From positions 62,001 through 126,000 of the forward strand of contig JAFKEU010000009.1 in NCBI GenBank assembly GCA_017308475.1: a stretch of DNA of 64,000 nucleotides. Reading direction: 5' to 3'. Of the stretch, positions 40,434-48,016 are shown piece after piece. Under the pieces are notes generated by a model. The model was given only the letters and a program-made list of their open reading frames with translations. It was not told the origin of the DNA and ran no database searches. Both the position numbers and the translations under genes were made by a program. This DNA comes from Alphaproteobacteria bacterium (GTDB lineage: Bacteria > Pseudomonadota > Alphaproteobacteria > Micropepsales > Micropepsaceae). The first letter of the stretch is position 1, and every line of letters starts with the position of its first letter.

Positions 40434-42026
40434 ATGGAGGAAGGCCAGGCCGTCCGCATTCCGTTCGATGTGCGGGACGCGGATCGCTCGATTTTCGATG
40501 CCCTGATCGCGGCGCGCGGCCGCATGGGCGGCGCCACACCCATATTGGTGGACGGCGACGGGCGCACCTTCACCTATGACGAGATCGTCCGCGCCAGCTT
40601 CGCGCTGGGCCATGCGTTGAAAAAGGGCACGGCACGGGGGGAATGTGTCGGCGTGATGCTGCCCACGGGGGCCGCCGGAACGCTTTGCTTCCTGGCACTG
40701 TCGGCCTATGGCCGCATCCCCACCATGCTCAATTTCACCAGCGGTTCGGCGGGTTTGAAAAGCGCGCTGTGCACGGCCCAGGTCAGGCGCATCATCACCG
40801 CCCGCCGGCTGGTCGAGGTCGCCAAGCTTCAGGACGAAATCGCCGCGCTGGCGGATTTCGAGATCGTCTACCTGGAGGATGTGCGCAAGCAGCTGACCCT
40901 GGCTGACAAGCTGACCGCGGTCGCGGGAAAGCTGCTGCCGTCCTTCATGTCCCGCAAGGTCGATCCCGGCAAGCCGGCGGTGATCCTGTTCACCTCCGGC
41001 ACCGAGGGAGAGCCCAAGGGCGTAGCGCTGAGCCACCGCAACATACTGGCCAATCTGGGCCAGGTGCGCGCCCATATCGATATCTATCCCGGCGACGTGG
41101 TGTTCAACCCCCTGCCCATATTCCATTGTTTCGGCCTGACGGTGGGCACGTTGCTGCCGCTGATCGCAGGGGTCAGGCAGGTGTGCCATCCGACCCCTCT
41201 GCAGCCCAGGGAGATCGCGCGACGCATACGCGAGACGGGCGCCACCATCCTTCTGTCGACCGATACCTTCATCAACCAGTACGCGCGGGCGGGAGAGCCG
41301 GGAGACCTGGATTCGCTGCGCCTGGCGGTTTGCGGCGCCGAACGGCTGCGCGACGAAACGCGAAGCTTCGTGCGGCGCAAATACGGCATCACCCTGCTGG
41401 AAGGGTATGGCGTGACGGAAGCCTCGCCGGTCGTGGCCGCCAACCAGCCGGAAGCCAACCATTCCGGCACCGTCGGCCGGCTGGTGGCGGGCATGGAAAC
41501 GCGGCTTGTGCCGGTTGAAGGCATCCCCGGCGCCGGACGGCTCCTGCTGAAGGGGCCAAACATCATGCTGGGCTATATCCGGCCCGACGCGCCTGGCCGC
41601 ATCGTGCCGCCCGAGGACGGCTGGTACGATACCGGTGATGTCGTGTCCATCGATGCGGACGGCTTCATCGCCATACGCGGCCGGCTCAAGCGCTTTGCCA
41701 AGATCGGCGGCGAGACGGTGTCGCTTGCGGTGGTGGAGAATATTGCCGCGGCCCTGTGGCCGGACAACGCCCATGCCGCAGTGGCCATCCCTGATGGGCG
41801 CAAAGGCGAACAGGTCGTGCTTGTGACCGACGCGCCCGATGCGTCTCGGGTGGACCTGATCGGCTGGGCGCAGAACCACGGCGTCAGCGAGCTGGCTGTG
41901 CCGCGGCATGTCCTGACGGTGGAGGCCGTCCCGATACTGGGAACCGGCAAGACCGATTATGTGAAAGTTCAGAATCTGGCCCAGGCAAAGTGTGGAGCTG
42001 TACAGGCCGCGAACGTAATTGATTGA
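40434..42026 (+). CDS. Acyl-ACP/acyl-CoA synthetase, Aas-like, without acyltransferase domain
   Basis: 530 residues. Adenylate-forming enzyme: the P-loop-like ILFTSGTEGEPKG, GYGVTEASPV, YDTGDVVSIDADGF and RGRLKRFAKIGGE are all present. The tail GVSELAVPRHVLTVEAVPILGTGKTDYV closely resembles the end of the synthetase domain of E. coli Aas. E. coli Aas has an N-terminal acyltransferase fused in front; that domain is absent here. Likely activates fatty acids as AMP esters for ACP or a CoA-like acceptor, perhaps for phospholipid repair. It may be co-transcribed with the small membrane protein upstream. Confidence 0.75.
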   Translation: MEEGQAVRIPFDVRDADRSIFDALIAARGRMGGATPILVDGDGRTFTYDEIVRASFALGHALKKGTARGECVGVMLPTGAAGTLCFLALSAYGRIPTMLNFTSGSAGLKSALCTAQVRRIITARRLVEVAKLQDEIAALADFEIVYLEDVRKQLTLADKLTAVAGKLLPSFMSRKVDPGKPAVILFTSGTEGEPKGVALSHRNILANLGQVRAHIDIYPGDVVFNPLPIFHCFGLTVGTLLPLIAGVRQVCHPTPLQPREIARRIRETGATILLSTDTFINQYARAGEPGDLDSLRLAVCGAERLRDETRSFVRRKYGITLLEGYGVTEASPVVAANQPEANHSGTVGRLVAGMETRLVPVEGIPGAGRLLLKGPNIMLGYIRPDAPGRIVPPEDGWYDTGDVVSIDADGFIAIRGRLKRFAKIGGETVSLAVVENIAAALWPDNAHAAVAIPDGRKGEQVVLVTDAPDASRVDLIGWAQNHGVSELAVPRHVLTVEAVPILGTGKTDYVKVQNLAQAKCGAVQAANVID

Positions 42027-42069
42027 TTTAAAAGGATAATTACTCAGAGCAAGTCGCGCGATAAACGAT

Positions 42070-42089
42070 ATTGACAATCACTCGCAAAA
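42070..42089. promoter_or_regulatory. Fur-like operator upstream of bfd
   Basis: ATTGACAATCACTCGCAAAA (its complement reads TTTTGCGAGTGATTGTCAAT) resembles alphaproteobacterial Fur boxes of the GAGTGATTGTCA type. It ends 38 bases before the bfd ATG in an AT-richer gap. Iron control of bfd-bfr would fit. Inference from similarity to the consensus. Confidence 0.45.
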
Positions 42090-42127
42090 TCATCACCCTT
42101 GGGCTGTACCCATTGGACCTTGCCTGG

Positions 42128-42313
42128 ATGATCGTCTGTGTCTGCAATAGGCTGAACGACCAACGCATCGGCGCCGCCATCATGGAGGGCGCCGAGTGCG
42201 CCGATCAGGTCTATGCGCGCTGCGGCGTGAGAAAGAATTGCGGGCGATGCCAGGAAACGATCGAAGAAATGCTGGAAGAAAACCGCCAGGCGCTGGCGCT
42301 GGCGGCGCAGTAG
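42128..42313 (+). CDS. bfd: Bacterioferritin-associated ferredoxin
   Basis: 61 residues. Small [2Fe-2S] protein that docks on Bfr and reduces stored ferric iron for release. Cysteines sit in MIVCVCNRL and RKNCGRC, giving the CxC...CxxC pattern of Bfd. The ATG at 42128 starts MIVCVC as in the family; a TTG 57 bases earlier is improbable. The bfr frame begins inside this gene. Confidence 0.92.
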   Translation: MIVCVCNRLNDQRIGAAIMEGAECADQVYARCGVRKNCGRCQETIEEMLEENRQALALAAQ

Positions 42314-42822
42314 CGCCCGGCCCCGAACCGCACGCGTCCCTGGCGGGCGATCCCGGCGTCATCGGCTTCCTCAACAAGGTGCTCAAGAACGAGCTGACCA
42401 CGATCAATCAGTATTTCCTGCATTCGCGCATGCTGGCCGATTGGGGCCTCTCCGAGCTGGCGCGCAAGGAATACGAAGAATCCATCGACGAGATGAAGCA
42501 CGCCGACAGGCTGATAAAGCGCGTGCTGTTCCTGGGCGGCCTTCCCAACCTTCAGGACCTGGGCAAGCTGCTGATCGGCGAGAATGTGCTGGAAGTCATC
42601 AAATGCGACCTGTCGCTGGAGATGATGTCCCTGCCCGACCTGAAGATGGCCATCACCCATTGCGAGACGGTCAAGGATTTCGTCAGCCGCGAGATTTTCA
42701 CCGACATACTGGAGAGCGAGGAAGAGCATATCGATTGGCTGCAGACGCAATTGCGCCTGATCGAGCAGATGGGCATACAGAATTTCGTCCAGCTCCAGAC
42801 CAAGCCGAACGAGACATCCTGA
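42247..42822 (+). CDS. bfr: Bacterioferritin
   Basis: Iron-storage 24-mer subunit. Ferroxidase ligands are retained: KNELTTINQYF, DEMKHADR (Glu and His, with the heme-binding Met), LSLEMM and EEEHIDW. Start is unresolved: relatives begin at the 'GDPxVIxxLN' point, which here is LAGDPGVIGFLN with no ATG, GTG or TTG near it. The nearest canonical start in frame is ATG at 42247, within bfd, adding about 32 unusual residues (MPGNDRRNAG...) and overlapping bfd by 67 bases. The extension may be real, or translation starts at CTG 42340. C-terminal length is normal. Confidence 0.88.
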   Translation: MPGNDRRNAGRKPPGAGAGGAVAPGPEPHASLAGDPGVIGFLNKVLKNELTTINQYFLHSRMLADWGLSELARKEYEESIDEMKHADRLIKRVLFLGGLPNLQDLGKLLIGENVLEVIKCDLSLEMMSLPDLKMAITHCETVKDFVSREIFTDILESEEEHIDWLQTQLRLIEQMGIQNFVQLQTKPNETS

Positions 42823-42823
42823 A

Positions 42824-43480
42824 CTAGAATTCCGCTTCCAGCTCCTCGACCGCGGTGGGCTCGGCCTTCGCCGCCTCGATCCATTCGATCATGTCCGGCA
42901 GCGCCAGGATGGTCTCGCAATAGTCGCCGCAGGTGCGGTCCAGCTTGACGTCATAGGTCTGGAAGCGCGTGGCGACGGGCGCGTACATCGCATCCGCCAG
43001 CGTGGGCGTCTCGCCGAACAGATAGGGCCCGCCATACTGGCCAAGGCACTCGTGCCAGACGGTCCCGATGCGGTCGATGTCGGCCTGGGCGGCGGCCCAG
43101 ATCTTGAAGCCCTGATAATGCGCCTTCAGGTTCATCGGCAGCGCCGAGCGCAGGTTGGAAAAGCCCGAATGCATCTCTCCCGAGATGGCGCGGCAATGGG
43201 TGCGCATCGCCAGGTCCTTGGGCAGAAGCCCCGCCTGGGGGAAGACCTCGTTCAGATATTCGGCGATCGCCAGCGTGTCCCAGACCGTGATTTGGTTGTG
43301 GACCAGGCGCGGCACCAGGAAGGACGGTGACAGCAAAAGGAGCTCGCGCCGCGTGTCCGGGTCTTCGCTGGACAGGATCTGTTCGCGGAAATCCAGTCCC
43401 GCCATGCGGCAGAGCAGCCACCCCCTCAGCGACCAGGAAGAGTAGTTCTTGCTTGATATCGTCAGGACGGTATCGCTCAT
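42824..43480 (-). CDS. Glutathione S-transferase family protein
   Basis: 218 residues. Thioredoxin-like N-terminal domain (VLTISSKNYSSWSLRGWLLCRM, then LVPRLVHNQITVWDTLAIAEYLNE, the cis-Pro and Glu-Ser type binding region) and all-helical C-terminal domain (PTLADAMYAPVATRFQTY). Detoxification or metabolic conjugation by glutathione is the general role; the substrate is unknown. The ATG at 43480 opens MSDTVLTISS; a longer frame to 43624 has no ribosome-binding site. It is convergent with bfr with one base between stops. Confidence 0.88.
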   Translation of the reverse strand: MSDTVLTISSKNYSSWSLRGWLLCRMAGLDFREQILSSEDPDTRRELLLLSPSFLVPRLVHNQITVWDTLAIAEYLNEVFPQAGLLPKDLAMRTHCRAISGEMHSGFSNLRSALPMNLKAHYQGFKIWAAAQADIDRIGTVWHECLGQYGGPYLFGETPTLADAMYAPVATRFQTYDVKLDRTCGDYCETILALPDMIEWIEAAKAEPTAVEELEAEF

Positions 43481-43622
43481 GAACACCAATCTTCGCCGGT
43501 TCTGCCGCGTTGACAAGGTTTTTTTTGCGCTGCAGCATGCAAGTTGAAGGAAGTTGCAAGCTTTTCGTATACGGTCCCAGCGCCCATGGCCTGAGGGATC
43601 GGGCGCGGGCCGGAAACGGAAC

Positions 43623-44837
43623 ATGTTCTACGACGCCTATCAGGCCCAGCAGGATTTCCTGGCCCCCTTCCGGGGGGCAGCCGACCTGGCGCGCACGGCG
43701 CTCAGCGACACCCATGCCGGCCCCGCCGCCAATTACTGGTTGCGTTGCGCCGCAGCGGCGGCGGAGATATTTGCCCGCGCCCAGATGATTCATGAGCGGC
43801 CGGCCTACAACATCGCGCCGGTGCGGGTGGGCGGCAGGCTGACCGAAGTGACCGAGGAGGTGGCGCTGGCCATGCCCTTCGGCAATCTGCTGCATTTCCG
43901 GAAAGACGGCGTTTCCCAGCCGCGGGTTCTGCTGGCCGCGCCGATGGCCGGTCATTTCGCAACCCTGCTGCGGGGCACGGTCCAGGCGCTGGTGGCCGAC
44001 CATGACGTCTACATCACCGACTGGAAAAGCGCGCGCGACGTGCCCCTGTCGGAGGGCCGCTTTGGCACCGACGAGTATGTCGATCACCTGATCGCCTTCT
44101 TCGACCATATCGGCGAGGGCGTGCATGCCATCGGGGTGTGCCAGCCTTGCCCGTCCATTCTTGCGGCCGCCGCGCTCATGGCGGAAGACGATCATCCCGC
44201 CTGCCCGCGCAGCCTGACATTGATGGCAGGCCCCGTGGACACGCGGATCAATCCCACCCGTGTCAATGTGCTGGCGAACGAGCATCCGCTGGAATGGTTC
44301 GAGGCGAACCTGATCACCAGCGTGCCGCGCCGCTATCCGGGTGCCTTCCGCCACGTCTATCCGGGGTTCCTGCAGCTTTCGGCTTTCTTGACGATGAATA
44401 TCGCCCGGCATGTGCGCGCGCATATCGACCTGTTCGGCCATATCCTGAAGGGCGAGATGGACAAGGCGGACGCCAATCGCCGCTTCTATGACGAATATTT
44501 CTCGGTGGCGGACCTGGCGGCGGAATTCTACCTGGAGACGGTGCAGAAGGTGTTCCAGGAACATCACCTGCCCCGTGGCATCGCCACCTATCGCAACCGC
44601 AAGATCAATCCGTCGGCAATACGCAAGACCAGTCTTCTGACGGTGGAAGGCGAACGCGACGACATCTGCGGACTGGGGCAGACCATGGCGGCCCAGGACC
44701 TGTGCAACAGCATCAAGCCTTTCCGCAAGAAGCACTATGTCCAGCCGGGCGTAGGCCATTACGGCGTCTTTTCCGGCACGCGGTGGCAGAGGCAGATCTA
44801 TCCGATGGTGCGTAACACCATCCTTGCGGCGGAATAG
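43623..44837 (+). CDS. phaZ: Intracellular polyhydroxyalkanoate (PHB) depolymerase
   Basis: 404 residues. Degrades stored polyhydroxybutyrate granules in the cytoplasm (no signal peptide). The nucleophile elbow is GVCQPCPS with Cys173 in place of serine, as in the Cupriavidus intracellular PhaZ1 family. Other family features: MFYDAYQAQQDFLAPFR at the start, HDVYITDWKSARDVPLSEG, and the late GVGHYGVFSG histidine region. ATG at 43623 fits that N terminus better than 43554. Shows that the organism makes PHB, although pha synthesis genes are outside the window. Confidence 0.92.
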   Translation: MFYDAYQAQQDFLAPFRGAADLARTALSDTHAGPAANYWLRCAAAAAEIFARAQMIHERPAYNIAPVRVGGRLTEVTEEVALAMPFGNLLHFRKDGVSQPRVLLAAPMAGHFATLLRGTVQALVADHDVYITDWKSARDVPLSEGRFGTDEYVDHLIAFFDHIGEGVHAIGVCQPCPSILAAAALMAEDDHPACPRSLTLMAGPVDTRINPTRVNVLANEHPLEWFEANLITSVPRRYPGAFRHVYPGFLQLSAFLTMNIARHVRAHIDLFGHILKGEMDKADANRRFYDEYFSVADLAAEFYLETVQKVFQEHHLPRGIATYRNRKINPSAIRKTSLLTVEGERDDICGLGQTMAAQDLCNSIKPFRKKHYVQPGVGHYGVFSGTRWQRQIYPMVRNTILAAE

Positions 44838-44840
44838 AAA

Positions 44841-45653
44841 TCATTTCAGCGTCCGGTTGAGCAGCCATGCCAGGCGCGCGGCGGCACGGGCAAGCTGAAT
44901 TCGCGCCACCGGCGCCTCGCGCGCCACATAATCGCGATCGAGCCTGAAGAAGCGGCGCCCCCTGGTCAGGGCGTAGACGTCGCTTTGCGCCAGGTGCAGG
45001 GACTGATCCGCCCATGCCGCTGGCGTGCCCGACTGCCAGGCACGCCAGGTCGCGGGCGGCACGCCGGCGCCGATGCGACCCGCCAGCATGATGGGATCGT
45101 GGCCCGAAGCCTCGACGATCTCGGTATCCCACAGACGGTGCATCGACATGTCCTGTCCACGCCAACGCAGGTGGATGTCATTGCCGCCCCGGTCGTCATT
45201 GTCGGCGGTATGCAGCGGCTGATGGACGTCGGCGACAAAATGGATCAGGAAGCGCAGCGCCTCGGCACGGCGCGCGGGTGGCAGCCTCGTGTTGCCGAGG
45301 ACTGCAATGTCGCGGTCGATTTGCGCCACCACGCAATTGCCTCCCGCGCAGTCGTGCCGCCCGTCGTAACCGCGCGCGGAGATGGAAATATTCACGAAAT
45401 GCCAGCGCGCCGTTTGCGGCCGCTGGTCGCGTATCTCGTCGGCCCAGTTGGCGTCGGCGATCATGACGGCCTGGGGTTGCCCGCCCAGCAGTGCCGCCAC
45501 CTGCGCAGTGGCCTTCGGGGTGAGATGGCGAGCCGCCAGGGCGGCAACGACTTCGTGCCCCTCCACGCCCCAGGCCCAGGCGCGCGGGAGCGGCGCGAGC
45601 AGCAGCAACGTCGCGGCAAGACAGAAGAGTTTTGTCGGGACTGCTCTCATCAC
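44841..45653 (-). CDS. Exported S1/P1-type nuclease
   Basis: 270 residues. Signal peptide cleaved before the conserved Trp (LPRAWA|WGVEGHEVVAALA), which with His and Asp residues binds three zinc ions. Later ligands: ANWADEIRD, RWHFVNI, LRFLIHFVADVHQPLHTADNDDRGGNDI and LHRLWDTEIVE. Cuts single-stranded DNA or RNA and removes 3'-nucleotide phosphates outside the cytoplasm, often for phosphate or nucleoside scavenging. Start uses MMRAVPTKL; the convergent phaZ stop is three bases away. Confidence 0.9.
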   Translation of the reverse strand: MMRAVPTKLFCLAATLLLLAPLPRAWAWGVEGHEVVAALAARHLTPKATAQVAALLGGQPQAVMIADANWADEIRDQRPQTARWHFVNISISARGYDGRHDCAGGNCVVAQIDRDIAVLGNTRLPPARRAEALRFLIHFVADVHQPLHTADNDDRGGNDIHLRWRGQDMSMHRLWDTEIVEASGHDPIMLAGRIGAGVPPATWRAWQSGTPAAWADQSLHLAQSDVYALTRGRRFFRLDRDYVAREAPVARIQLARAAARLAWLLNRTLK

Positions 45654-45775
45654 CTCTCCAGATATGAACTTCGCATGCGTGCAATCCTCTGTCTCGAAGT
45701 TCCCTTTTTGCCCGGGCGGCGGCGGCCTGGCCGGGGATTTCCCAGATGGAACAATTCCTTAACTGCGGTCAGGGG

Positions 45776-45805
45776 TTGACCAGGATACGGGTGTGACGGT
45801 TATAT
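45776..45805 (+). promoter_or_regulatory. Probable housekeeping promoter for the M23 peptidase gene
   Basis: TTGACC (45776-45781), 18-base spacer, TTATAT (45800-45805), about 120 bases upstream of the M23 GTG start. The best sigma-70-type match seen in this window. Confidence 0.5.
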
Positions 45806-45927
45806 GAGATTCGGTCGCGTGCTTTGGGATGGGCGCGGGCAAACGCAGACAGAATTTGGGGCTGGATCGCAGCTGACGTGTCGGGGGACACGATCCGCGC
45901 GGCGTTTCCGGCAATGACGGAGCCAGC

Positions 45928-47532
45928 GTGGACCAACGGACCCGCGATTTCATTGCGCAACCTGTTCGATCACGGACTTTCGGCGGACAGTTGCGCCGCA
46001 AGATGCAAGGCGCGAGCGCGACGCTCGCCACCACCGATGGCCGCTGGGCCGCCGTCTCCACGGCCACCACCCTGGTTGTCGCCGGGGCCGTCGCCTGGAT
46101 GGCGATGGGAGTGATGCAGGTTTCGCGGCCGATGGTGGCGCCTGGCCGTGCCTCGCTGCCTTACGCCCTGTTCCAGAGGCTTATGCGCGCGAGCGAGGCC
46201 CCCGCGACGCCGGACAATGCGGACAATGCCAATCCCGAGCCGGGCGTGGAAAGTCGCACCGTCACGCTGGATGCGGGCGACACGCTGGTGGGCATGCTGG
46301 AAGATGTCGGCATTTCGGCACAGGACGCCACCGGCGTGGTCGCCGCGCTGGGCAAGGATTTCGATCCGCGCGCGCTGAAGGCGGGCCAGAGTTTCGATCT
46401 CACCTACTCCGTCGCCAAGGTCATCGATGCAAGCGGCGGCGCCAAGGCACAGACTCCCGCCAAGCCCAAGACCACTGTGGTGATGGTCAACAAGAAGCCG
46501 GTGGTCGTGCCGGTCGACAGCGAGGACGACGACAGCGATTCCACGCCTGAGAATTCCCAGCCCATCTCGCGGCTTCTGTCGCTGCACTTCTCGCCCACCA
46601 TCGAGCAGGAAGTCACCGTCACCCGCACCACCGAGGGCGGCTTCACTGCCGAGAAGGCGACCAAGCAGCTTGAGGTTCATCGTCACCGTGCCGGCGGCAC
46701 GATCGATTCAAGCCTCTACCTGGCGGCGATGCAGGCCGGAATCCCCGCCGATGTCGTGGTCGACATGATCCGCATGTTTTCCTACAAGGTCGACTTCCAG
46801 CGGGACCTGCATCCCGGCGACCGTTTCGAGGTCTATTACGACTATTACTACACGCCGGAGGGCCAACCGGCGAAGTATGGCGCCATTTCCTATGCAATGA
46901 TGGAGCTGGGCGGAAAACAGATCGCCATGTACCGCTTCCAGCCCGATCCGTCCGAGCCGCCCGAATATTTCGACGCCAAGGGCCAGTCCGCCAAGGGCAT
47001 GCTGATGAAGACGCCGGTGGACGGTGCGCGCATCTCGTCGGGCTTCGGCTCGCGTTTCCACCCGGTTCTGGGCTATACGCGCATGCACAAGGGCGTGGAC
47101 TTCGCCGTGCCCGTGGGAACGCCGGTGATGGCCGCCGGCGCCGGCACCATCCAGTTCATGGGCCGTGCCAGCGGCTATGGCAATTTCGTCATCATCAGGC
47201 ACGGAAACGGCTATGCCACCGCTTATGGCCATCTGTCACGTTTTGCGCCGGGCATGCGCGGCGGCGCACGGGTGCGCCAGGGCCAGGTCTTTGCCTATAG
47301 CGGCAATACCGGCCTGACCACGGGTCCGCACCTGCACTATGAGATTCGCATCAACAGCAAGCAGGTCAATCCCCTGACCGTGAAGATGGCGCAGGGCCGC
47401 CAATTGATAGGCAGGCTGCTCAAGGCCTTCCAGTTGCAGCGGCTGAAGATCGACAACCTGATCGCCACGACGCGCCTGGAGTCGAAAGTGGCAGACATCG
47501 CCACCGACCTGAGGCAGGCGAAGGTGAAATAA
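45928..47532 (+). CDS. M23 family metallopeptidase (peptidoglycan endopeptidase)
   Basis: 534 residues starting at GTG with a GGAG site. N-terminal membrane anchor near 40-60 (TTLVVAGAVAWMAMGVM), an Ala/Pro linker, a middle region with a LysM/OapA-like start (TVTLDAGDTLVGMLEDVGI), and the C-terminal peptidase: RFHPVLGYTRMHKGVDFAVP with His387/Asp391, then HLHYEI with His468/His470. Cleaves peptide cross-links in peptidoglycan; likely acts in growth or daughter-cell separation. No partner peptidases are near. Downstream is a terminator at 47534. Confidence 0.9.
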   Translation: MDQRTRDFIAQPVRSRTFGGQLRRKMQGASATLATTDGRWAAVSTATTLVVAGAVAWMAMGVMQVSRPMVAPGRASLPYALFQRLMRASEAPATPDNADNANPEPGVESRTVTLDAGDTLVGMLEDVGISAQDATGVVAALGKDFDPRALKAGQSFDLTYSVAKVIDASGGAKAQTPAKPKTTVVMVNKKPVVVPVDSEDDDSDSTPENSQPISRLLSLHFSPTIEQEVTVTRTTEGGFTAEKATKQLEVHRHRAGGTIDSSLYLAAMQAGIPADVVVDMIRMFSYKVDFQRDLHPGDRFEVYYDYYYTPEGQPAKYGAISYAMMELGGKQIAMYRFQPDPSEPPEYFDAKGQSAKGMLMKTPVDGARISSGFGSRFHPVLGYTRMHKGVDFAVPVGTPVMAAGAGTIQFMGRASGYGNFVIIRHGNGYATAYGHLSRFAPGMRGGARVRQGQVFAYSGNTGLTTGPHLHYEIRINSKQVNPLTVKMAQGRQLIGRLLKAFQLQRLKIDNLIATTRLESKVADIATDLRQAKVK

Positions 47533-47533
47533 C

Positions 47534-47554
47534 TCCGCGGAAGCGGATTTGTTT
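47534..47554 (+). terminator. Rho-independent terminator after the M23 gene
   Basis: TCCGC-GGAA-GCGGA stem-loop followed by TTTGTTT, starting two bases after the stop. A second hairpin, CGACA/TGTCG, follows at 47555-47571. Confidence 0.55.
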
Positions 47555-47590
47555 CGACATATCGATTGTCGAGGAAGGGGGACGGGAACC

Positions 47591-48016
47591 TCAGCGCCGC
47601 AATCGCGCGTACCATACGGCCAAGAACACGAAAAACAGTGTGTGGGCCGCAGCGAACCAGAACATTCCGGCGGCTGTCAGATGGGCCGAACCCGCGATCC
47701 CCTCGTCCGTGGCCGGAAGCACCACGAACGCATTGGCCAGCCAGACCAGCGCCGCGTAAAGCAGGCCCTTGATCACGGGGCGGCCAGGCAGCAGCGGCTC
47801 CAGAAACCAGGCATAGAACAGCGCCATCAGGATGCCGACGAGGATATGAAACCCGGTCTGGAAGGCCGGTGAGGCAGGCAGCGGCAGGACCGTGCGCACC
47901 AATCCGCCATGCGCGGTGGCCAGCGGTACCAGGTCGGCCGCCTTCAGTGCCAGGGTTTTGAGGATGACGGCCGCGCCCCCGGCAACGAGCGCTGCGGGGA
48001 CGCGAGCCATCTTCAT
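47591..48016 (-). CDS. Small integral membrane protein, function unknown
   Basis: 141 residues with about four hydrophobic helices (for example LVAGGAAVILKTLAL, GFHILVGILMALFYAWFL, GLLYAALVWLANAFVVL and FWFAAAHTLFFVFLAVWY). No family recognised. Its ATG overlaps the clpB stop by one base-sharing ATGA, so it would be translated from the clpB mRNA. Homologs may be annotated simply as membrane proteins. Confidence 0.6.
   Translation of the reverse strand: MKMARVPAALVAGGAAVILKTLALKAADLVPLATAHGGLVRTVLPLPASPAFQTGFHILVGILMALFYAWFLEPLLPGRPVIKGLLYAALVWLANAFVVLPATDEGIAGSAHLTAAGMFWFAAAHTLFFVFLAVWYARLRR

Noticed and set aside
40359..42077. A 572-codon frame antisense to the acyl-ACP synthetase
   Set aside because: Shadow frame; the opposite strand encodes an intact adenylate-forming enzyme with all motifs.
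42951..44759. A 602-codon frame antisense to phaZ and in frame with part of the GST region
   Set aside because: The phaZ strand carries an intact nucleophile motif and family N terminus; the antisense frame has low-complexity Arg/His/Gly content.
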